Assembly: GCA_003141245.1 (NCBI GenBank)
Contig: PLLE01000013.1
Span: 20,955 to 58,534 of the forward strand
Source: Chloroflexota bacterium
GTDB taxonomy: Bacteria; Chloroflexota; Limnocylindria; Limnocylindrales; CSP1-4
Direction: 5' to 3'
DNA length: 37,580 nt
Shown here: positions 33,124-37,580 of the stretch, piece after piece
Layout of the letters: every line of letters starts with the position of its first letter
How positions within the stretch are numbered: position 1 is the first letter of the stretch
Notes under the pieces: model-generated
Databases searched by the model: none
What the model was told of the DNA's origin: nothing
Seen by the model: only the letters and a program-made list of their open reading frames with translations
Program-made: the position numbers and the translations under genes

Positions 33124-34029
33124 CTAGCGGCGCCCTCGGGTCAGTGGCGTGAGCTTCCTGAGCTCATTCAGCGGCGGAGCTGACTCGTCGGCGGAAACGA
33201 GGTTGAACACGACCTGATCCGCCCCCGCCTCGAAGCGCTGGCGTACCTTCTCGCCGATGCGATCGAGATCGCCCCAGGCGACGATGGCCTCGAACAGCGC
33301 GTCCGAGCCGGGCTTCTCCAGGTCGGCTTCGGGCCAGCCGATCCGCAGCAGGTTGTTGCGGTAGTTGGCCGACCCCAGGTAGTACGAGAGATGACGATCG
33401 CCGATGGCCCGGGCGGCCACTAGGTTGTCAGCCAGGACCACCGGCAGATCCGCAGCGAGGAACGGTTCGGGCCCGAGAATGCCCCTGACCTCACGGATGT
33501 GGGCCGTCGTCGTGAAATACGGGTATGCCCCTGCCGTGCGCTCGCGGGCGAGGCCGACCATCTTGGGCCCCAGCGCAGCCAGCACGATCGGCGGCAGCTC
33601 GGCCTCGGGCCCGCCCCAGGGCGCCGCGTCCATCGCGTCGAGGTACTCACGCATGGCCGAATACGGTCGCCCGTAGTCGTGGCCGCGCATTCGAACCAGT
33701 GGGGCATGGCTGACGCCGATGCCCAGGATGAACCGGCCCGGCCAGGCTTCGGCGAGGGTCCGGCCGCCGTTGGCCATCGCCGCCGCGTCGCGGGCCCAGA
33801 TGTTGGCTATGCCGCTGGCGATCACCAGCCGCTCGGTCGCGGCCAGGTAGATGGCACCCCGGGCAAAGGCCTCCTGGGCAAGGGCCTCGCCGTACCAGAG
33901 CGTGCCGTAGCCGAGTCGCTCCATCTCGCGCACGAACTCGCGCTGGATCGCGGTCGGCTGGCCGTTGAGCGGCCCGGCGAACACGCCGATGCGGCCGGGA
34001 TCGATGCCGTGGAGTCTCGTCAGGCTCAT
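33124..34029 (-). CDS. LLM-class F420-dependent oxidoreductase
   Basis: A 301-residue TIM-barrel oxidoreductase of the luciferase-like monooxygenase superfamily. Typical features are IGVFAGPLNG at strand 1, ERLGYGTLWYGE (37-48), ATERLVIASGIANIWARDAA (64-83), the RFILGIGVSHAP segment (99-110) and GHDYGRPYSAMREYLDAM. The arrangement resembles the F420-dependent group with TIGR03620-like proteins rather than FMN-dependent luciferases. ATG 34029 starts at the expected N-terminus. The gene follows the DHA2 transporter by only 14 bases and is probably in one transcript with it, possibly handling the same xenobiotic or metabolite (inference). Confidence 0.87.
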   Translation of the reverse strand: MSLTRLHGIDPGRIGVFAGPLNGQPTAIQREFVREMERLGYGTLWYGEALAQEAFARGAIYLAATERLVIASGIANIWARDAAAMANGGRTLAEAWPGRFILGIGVSHAPLVRMRGHDYGRPYSAMREYLDAMDAAPWGGPEAELPPIVLAALGPKMVGLARERTAGAYPYFTTTAHIREVRGILGPEPFLAADLPVVLADNLVAARAIGDRHLSYYLGSANYRNNLLRIGWPEADLEKPGSDALFEAIVAWGDLDRIGEKVRQRFEAGADQVVFNLVSADESAPPLNELRKLTPLTRGRR

Positions 34030-34043
34030 CGCTACCCGGGAGT

Positions 34044-35474
34044 CTACTGCCGGGCCGCCACCACCGGGTTCGCATGGCCCGGCCGGCTCGACCCGCGAAC
34101 CAGGCTGGTGACGATGCCCACGCAGCAGACGAGCGCCGCCACCACGAAGGCGTCGTGGATCGCCCCGGCGAGCGCCGCGCTCCGCACGGCAGCCGTGGGA
34201 ATGCCGCCTCCCAGCTCCGCCAGATGGACCGGCAGCCGCGTCGCAACGATCGCACCGCTCAAGGCGATCCCCACGGCCTGACCGTTGACACGCATCTGGG
34301 CCAGCGTGCCCGACGCCGTCCCGACTCGTGGCCGCGGCACGGAACCGAGCACGGCGCTGCTGTTGGGGCTCATGAACATGCCCTGACCGACACCCAGAAG
34401 GACGAGCCGCCAGACCAGGTCCGGCAGGGTGAAGTCCACCGACAGCTGGGTCAGACTCAGGAAGCCCAGGACCATGATCGCCATCCCCGCGCTGGCCAGA
34501 ATGCGCGGGCCAAATCGGTCCGAGGCAGCACCGCTGAGGGGTGCGACCAGGGCCATCGTGATCGGCACGGGCGTGAGCAGCAAACCGGCCTCGATCGGCG
34601 AGAAGCCACGTCCCTGCTCCAGCAGGAAGGGCAGCAAGAAGGTCGCAGTGAACAGCCCGGCAAACGCCACCACCGCACTGGCCAGGCCGGCGGAGAACGG
34701 CCGGATTCGGAAGAGGGCGAGATCGACCATCGGCTGGATCGAGCTGCGCTCCGTCAGGAGGAAGGCCCCACCCAGGACGACGAAGGTGACAAACAGGCCG
34801 ACGATCGCCGGACTGGTCCAGCCCCACTCCTGGCCGTCGCTGAGTGCCAGCAGGAGAGCGAACAGGGCGACGCCTGAAAGCGCGGCCCCCTTGATATCGA
34901 ACGACTCGTCCTTGCCTCGGGTCTCGGCCGGGAGCACGCGCGCCGCCCAGAGAATAGCCAGCAATCCGATCGGCGCGTTGATGAGGAAGATCGCCCGCCA
35001 GGTTGCGACCTGGGTGAGTATTCCGCCGAGCGCCGGTCCGAGGCTGAGGCCTATCGCGACGCTCAGGCCGTTGAGACCCAGGGCCCGTCCACGCTCGCGG
35101 TCGTGGAACGTATGAGCCACGATCGCCGGGCCCATGGCCATGAGCATCGCGGCGCCGATGCCCTGGACGACACGGAAGGCTACCAACCCCGCGGCGTTTG
35201 GGGCAGCGCCACAGCAGACGCTGGCCAGGGTGAAGATCGCGAAGCCGGCCATGTAGACGCGCTTGAAGGTCAGGACCTCGCCGAGCCGGCCGAAGGGCAG
35301 CAGCAGGCTGCCGACGACCAGCAGGTAGGCGACGACGACCCATTCGACCGTTGTCAAATCGATCGTGAAGTCGGTCTGGATCGCCGGCAGGGCGATATTG
35401 ACGATGCTGCCGTCGAGCGTCGACATGAGCGAACCGAGCGACACGGCCGTCAGGATGAGCCACTTGCGTTCCAT
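34044..35474 (-). CDS. DHA2-family MFS drug transporter (EmrB/QacA type)
   Basis: A 476-residue exporter. Helix 1 has the DHA2 motif STLDGSIVNIALPAIQ (residues 18-33), the loop after helix 2 has motif A-like GRLGEVLTFKRVY, and helix 5 has motif C, GLSLGPALGGIL. The length and hydrophobicity fit a 14-helix protein. The reading frame extends upstream, but ATG 35474 begins at the usual MERKWLILTAVSLGSLMS. A perfect 10-base hairpin lies in the presumed leader, and the F420-dependent oxidoreductase follows immediately. Substrate unknown. Confidence 0.9.
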   Translation of the reverse strand: MERKWLILTAVSLGSLMSTLDGSIVNIALPAIQTDFTIDLTTVEWVVVAYLLVVGSLLLPFGRLGEVLTFKRVYMAGFAIFTLASVCCGAAPNAAGLVAFRVVQGIGAAMLMAMGPAIVAHTFHDRERGRALGLNGLSVAIGLSLGPALGGILTQVATWRAIFLINAPIGLLAILWAARVLPAETRGKDESFDIKGAALSGVALFALLLALSDGQEWGWTSPAIVGLFVTFVVLGGAFLLTERSSIQPMVDLALFRIRPFSAGLASAVVAFAGLFTATFLLPFLLEQGRGFSPIEAGLLLTPVPITMALVAPLSGAASDRFGPRILASAGMAIMVLGFLSLTQLSVDFTLPDLVWRLVLLGVGQGMFMSPNSSAVLGSVPRPRVGTASGTLAQMRVNGQAVGIALSGAIVATRLPVHLAELGGGIPTAAVRSAALAGAIHDAFVVAALVCCVGIVTSLVRGSSRPGHANPVVAARQ

Positions 35475-35490
35475 GACCGGAAACCCTACT

Positions 35491-35514
35491 CGATGCCGCC
35501 GATTGGCGGCATCG
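35491..35514 (-). promoter_or_regulatory. Perfect palindrome in the leader of the DHA2 transporter gene
   Basis: CGATGCCGCC-GATT-GGCGGCATCG is a ten-base perfect inverted repeat 16 bases before the transporter start codon. It could be a repressor operator or an RNA hairpin controlling ribosome access. No TetR- or MarR-type gene is adjacent to pair it with. Confidence 0.45.
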
Positions 35515-35576
35515 GTGGGGCTGGGGGCCGGGAGGGCGCGTCCACGGCGGTCGGTATGTCGATCCCCCACGTGGCG

Positions 35577-35604
35577 CCGCAGCACCCGTGCCGCAGCACC
35601 CGTG
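35577..35604. repeat. Two-copy 14-bp tandem repeat
   Basis: CCGCAGCACCCGTG occurs twice head to tail, immediately before the nested inverted-repeat element. No function is evident. Confidence 0.7.
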
Positions 35605-35609
35605 CCGAT

Positions 35610-35799
35610 CTGGCCATTTGCAAACGGGGGTAGCAGGGGGCCGAGATGCGCGGCCGCTTCGCGCGCTTCAAAGCCTCCGGCGATCGTATCTCGGCCACTC
35701 CGCGCCCCTCAGCGGCCGGTTTGGGCTCCAAACCGTCCGGTTCGAGCCAGTGGGACGCGGGGACTCGGCAACGTGCTATCGGGGTTAGCAAATGGCCAG
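35610..35799. repeat. Nested inverted-repeat element, candidate structured RNA or MITE-like repeat
   Basis: CTGGCCATTTGC (35610-35621) is the exact reverse complement of GCAAATGGCCAG (35788-35799), enclosing 166 bases. Inside lie GGCCGAGAT/ATCTCGGCC (35639-35647 and 35688-35696, nine base pairs) and CGGTTTGG/CCAAACCG (35717-35724 and 35728-35735, eight base pairs, three-base loop). A weaker pair, GTTCGAG with CTCGGCAAC, closes the remainder. Folded, this gives a closed outer stem with two or three internal hairpins. No open frame crosses it convincingly and no transposase is nearby. No target duplication is seen at its ends. Confidence 0.6.
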
Positions 35800-35999
35800 A
35801 ATGTAGCCTTCTGCGCGGTCCACCGCGCCCGCGACCGGCGAGGCGATGGACGGGAACCCCGGCTTCTCTGGCCCACTGTGCGGAAGTCGCGGTCCAGTTC
35901 CGGCCGGCCGCCTCGGACCCCACTCGTTTAGGCCGTGTTTAGCGATCCACCCTTCTCGGACCGCCGCCGCCTCTTGGAGGGCGTGGCAATCCTGGGGGC
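35800..35999. other. Upstream region of the kdp-linked operon
   Basis: No gene is seen here. A seven-base hairpin, GCGCGGT-CC-ACCGCGC (35813-35828), lies just beyond the nested element. The promoter of the operon beginning at 36000 should be here, but I cannot point to convincing -35 and -10 hexamers. GGAGGG near 35975 is too far from the ATG to be its ribosome site. Confidence 0.4.
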
Positions 36000-36269
36000 A
36001 TGGAACGCGAAGCAGCACGCAGGACCGCGACTCCCGACCCGGAGGAGACCCGTCGTCGGCTGACCTCGGAGGTCGCCGAGGTCGAGACCGCCATCGCGCT
36101 CGTGGCGTCGGGCGCCGCCTCACGGATCACCCTCACCGGCCTGAGATTCGGGGAGCAGCTGGCGCGGCGCTTCCGCGGCGAGGCCCGCCTCAGGGGCCTC
36201 CGCCTCGACCCGCTCCCCTGGCCCGAAGACGCGGGTTGCGACCTGATAGTGCGGAGGATCGATGAGTAG
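36000..36269 (+). CDS. Unknown small protein at the head of the kdp operon
   Basis: An 89-residue soluble protein, not recognised. Residues 27-47 (VETAIALVASGAASRITLTG plus L) align with residues 77-97 of the protein coupled to kimA (28616-29044), with further scattered similarity to the C-terminus (DLIV versus DIVI). The stop overlaps the receiver-domain gene by eight bases (ATGAGTAG). The ribosome site is weak. The predicted fold is a charged N-terminal helix, a second helix, then short strands. Its presence beside a second K+ system supports a role in potassium uptake control, but function is unknown. Confidence 0.72.
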   Translation: MEREAARRTATPDPEETRRRLTSEVAEVETAIALVASGAASRITLTGLRFGEQLARRFRGEARLRGLRLDPLPWPEDAGCDLIVRRIDE

Positions 36270-36687
36270 CGGAGTGGTCCGAGCCCGAGTCCTCCTGATC
36301 GAGGACGACCTGCCGCTGGCGACGATCATCTCGAAGCATCTGAAGGCTCGAGGCCACGACGCGCGAGTCGCGGCCTCGGCCGAGGAGGCCACCCGGATCG
36401 TCCGCGCTGGCTACCGGCCGACGATCGTGCTCCTGGACATCAACCTGCCGGGCGAGTCTGGCTGGAGTTTCCTGCGTTCCGGCGCCCTGGACGCGGCCGG
36501 GGCGCCGCCGGTCTTCGTGGTCAGCGCCACCGCCGTCCCGCCCTCGAAGCTCCGTGAATTCGGCTGCGCTGGCTACCTGCCCAAGCCGTTCGCCGTGACA
36601 ACGCTCATCGAAATCGTGGAACGCCACCACAGTGAGGCGGACGGCGCCGAAGCCTCCGCCACCCAGGGAGGGCTCGATGCTTTCTGA
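36262..36687 (+). CDS. Stand-alone receiver-domain response regulator
   Basis: A 141-residue CheY-like protein: acidic pocket IEDD (13-16), phospho-acceptor Asp59 in VLLDINLPG, Thr/Ser in VVSAT (86-90), and Lys108 in PKPF. No output domain follows; the C-terminal 20 residues are polar and low in complexity. GGAGG at 36253-36257 supports ATG 36262. It lies inside a chain of overlapping genes leading into kdpFA, so it may receive phosphate from the KdpD-like kinase and act by protein contact (inference). Confidence 0.9.
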   Translation: MSSGVVRARVLLIEDDLPLATIISKHLKARGHDARVAASAEEATRIVRAGYRPTIVLLDINLPGESGWSFLRSGALDAAGAPPVFVVSATAVPPSKLREFGCAGYLPKPFAVTTLIEIVERHHSEADGAEASATQGGLDAF

Positions 36688-36769
36688 CCTGGCACTCATC
36701 GCCCTGATGGCAGCCTGGCTGCTGGGCTTCATGGGCCTGATCTGGCTCTGCGACCGGTTGGCCCGATGA
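36677..36769 (+). CDS. 30-residue membrane microprotein upstream of kdpF
   Basis: The ORF reads M-LSDLALIALMAAWLLGFMG-LIWLCDRLAR: one transmembrane helix and a basic tail. The ATG is four bases after a very strong ribosome site (GGGAGGG, 36666-36672). The gene overlaps the receiver gene by 11 bases and kdpF by four (ATGA), so it is embedded in a coupled operon. I recall similar tiny helices ending in C(D/E)RL upstream of kdpF in other bacteria, but this is from memory. It may be an extra small subunit or stabiliser of the Kdp complex. Confidence 0.72.
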   Translation: MLSDLALIALMAAWLLGFMGLIWLCDRLAR

Positions 36770-36855
36770 ACGCGCAGGACCTGTTGGGCGGCGTGATCGT
36801 CCTCTTCCTCGGTGCCTACCTGCTGTTCACCCTTCTGCGAGCGGAGAAGTTCTAG
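36766..36855 (+). CDS. kdpF: KdpF, small subunit of the Kdp K+-transporting ATPase
   Basis: A 29-residue single-helix protein, NAQDLLGGVIVLFLGAYLLF followed by TLLRAEKF. The C-terminal LLRxEKF and position directly before kdpA are the KdpF signature; KdpF stabilises the KdpFABC complex in the membrane. Its ATG overlaps the stop of the preceding microprotein gene, and kdpA begins immediately after its TAG. Confidence 0.9.
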   Translation: MNAQDLLGGVIVLFLGAYLLFTLLRAEKF

Positions 36856-37580
36856 ATGATCCCCTCGCCTCTTGGCCTGCTCCAGGCCTTCAGCCTCTTC
36901 GCCGTCGCCATCCTTCTGGCGCGGCCCCTCGGCGGCTACATGCGCAAGGTCATGGAAGGCGAGCGAGTCTTCCTGTCGCCGATCCTCCGGCCCGTGGAGC
37001 GCGGCGTCTACAAGGTCCTCCGCGTCGACGAGAAGGTCGAGCAGCGCTGGACCGCCTACGCGGTCTCGGTGATCGTCTTCTCGTTCGTCTGCATCCTGGC
37101 CCTGTACCTGCAGCAACGCCTGCAGGCGTCGCTGCCTCTGAGCCAGAGCGGCGTCACGGTCGGGCCCGTCGCGCCGGATCTCGCCTACAACACTTCCGTC
37201 AGCTTCGATACGAACACGAACTGGCAGAACTACTCCGGCGAGTCGACGATGACTTACCTGACCCAGATGGCCGGGCTCGCCGTCCGCAACTTCGTCTCGG
37301 CCGCTACCGGCATCGCCGTGGCGCTCGCCCTGACCCGCGGCCTGGTTCGCAGGTCGGCGACGACGATCGGCAACTTCTGGGTCGACCTGACCCGGAGCAC
37401 CCTCTACATCCTGCTGCCGATCGCATTCGTCGGCGCGCTGGTCCTCGTCTCCCAGGGCGTGATCCAGACCTTCGCCAGCTCGATCACCGTCCACACGCTG
37501 GCCGGCGGCACGCAGCTGATCCCGCTCGGTCCGGTCGCCTCCCAGGAGGCCATCAAGGAGCTGGGCACCAACGGCGGCGG
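36856..37580 (+). CDS. kdpA: KdpA, K+-translocating subunit, 5' part
   Basis: The first 241 residues of the channel-like subunit of the KdpFABC potassium pump; the gene continues beyond the window. The first selectivity-filter region is visible as YNTSVSFDTNTNWQNYSG (residues 111-128), followed by TYLTQMAGLAVRNFVSAATG. The second filter begins at the window edge (LGTNGG). The N-terminal segment PLGGYMRKVMEGERVF is also typical. GGAG at 36843-36846 serves the ATG directly after the kdpF stop. kdpB and kdpC should follow. Confidence 0.96.
   Translation, partial: MIPSPLGLLQAFSLFAVAILLARPLGGYMRKVMEGERVFLSPILRPVERGVYKVLRVDEKVEQRWTAYAVSVIVFSFVCILALYLQQRLQASLPLSQSGVTVGPVAPDLAYNTSVSFDTNTNWQNYSGESTMTYLTQMAGLAVRNFVSAATGIAVALALTRGLVRRSATTIGNFWVDLTRSTLYILLPIAFVGALVLVSQGVIQTFASSITVHTLAGGTQLIPLGPVASQEAIKELGTNGG

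Noticed and set aside
33124-35463. One 779-residue minus-strand protein
   Set aside because: The upstream part is an arginine/glycine-rich shadow of the DHA2 transporter frame; only the segment from 34029 downstream is a real gene (LLM oxidoreductase).
35610-35799. Possible c-di-GMP (GEMM-I) or c-di-AMP (ydaO) riboswitch
   Set aside because: The words CAAAGCCTCCGG and ATCGGGGTTAGC recall GEMM-I core segments, but they are not in the right order and the CAAACC plus GNRA-hairpin half is missing. No ydaO core was found. A covariance-model search would settle it.
35486-35923. 145-residue minus-strand ORF
   Set aside because: It spans the nested inverted repeats and hairpins and has no recognisable domain; composition fits non-coding DNA.

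Overview
The window is a high-G+C (about two thirds by eye), tightly packed bacterial chromosome segment with many GTG and some TTG starts and overlapping stop/start junctions. It carries two likely coenzyme F420-dependent enzymes, a RecB-nuclease/SF1-helicase fusion of the TM0106 type, an RND pump with no adaptor or outer-membrane partner beside it, and a Kdp potassium system. This mix suits a monoderm, high-G+C soil or freshwater lineage such as Chloroflexota or an actinobacterium. That placement is inference; no rRNA or other marker is present, and no phage, transposase or CRISPR array was seen.

Layout. 1-1222: end of an ABC exporter (ATPase fragment plus ABC-2 permease). 1452-6391: an APC amino-acid/amine permease, a PP2C phosphatase and Ser/Thr kinase pair sharing a GTGA junction, and a glutamine-synthetase-family enzyme. 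6490-9437: xylulokinase, a DDN-type F420 oxidoreductase and an aldo/keto reductase. 9580-13176: the large nuclease-helicase. 13486-14730: three small membrane proteins (unknown, GlsB/YeaQ-type, YggT-type). 14752-19710: a family of three related regulatory cassettes. Each carries a conserved, overlapping bidirectional promoter followed by an XRE-type regulator gene. The first regulator is a deletion pseudogene, the other two are intact. Divergent from the cassettes are the YggT-type gene and a secreted ice-binding (DUF3494) protein; a PAS-PAS-EAL c-di-GMP phosphodiesterase lies between the last two. 19776-25673: a VanY-type peptidase, an MFS transporter, and a MarR/RND pair. 25846-26583: a metallo-beta-lactamase-fold hydrolase.

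26629-37580 is mainly potassium physiology. It contains a KimA-type K+ importer with a translationally coupled unknown small protein, a divergent KdpD-like kinase (without the usual N-terminal sensor domain) with KdpE, then RDD, LLM-oxidoreductase and DHA2-MFS genes. The start of the kdp operon follows: a small protein resembling the KimA partner, a lone receiver domain, a 30-residue membrane microprotein, kdpF and the 5' part of kdpA, which runs off the window.

The two most unusual signals are (1) the XRE/bidirectional-promoter cassette family around the ice-binding and EAL genes, with signs of recombination between copies, and (2) a small, apparently undescribed protein family next to both potassium uptake systems. 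A third is a 190-bp non-coding element of nested inverted repeats upstream of the kdp operon.
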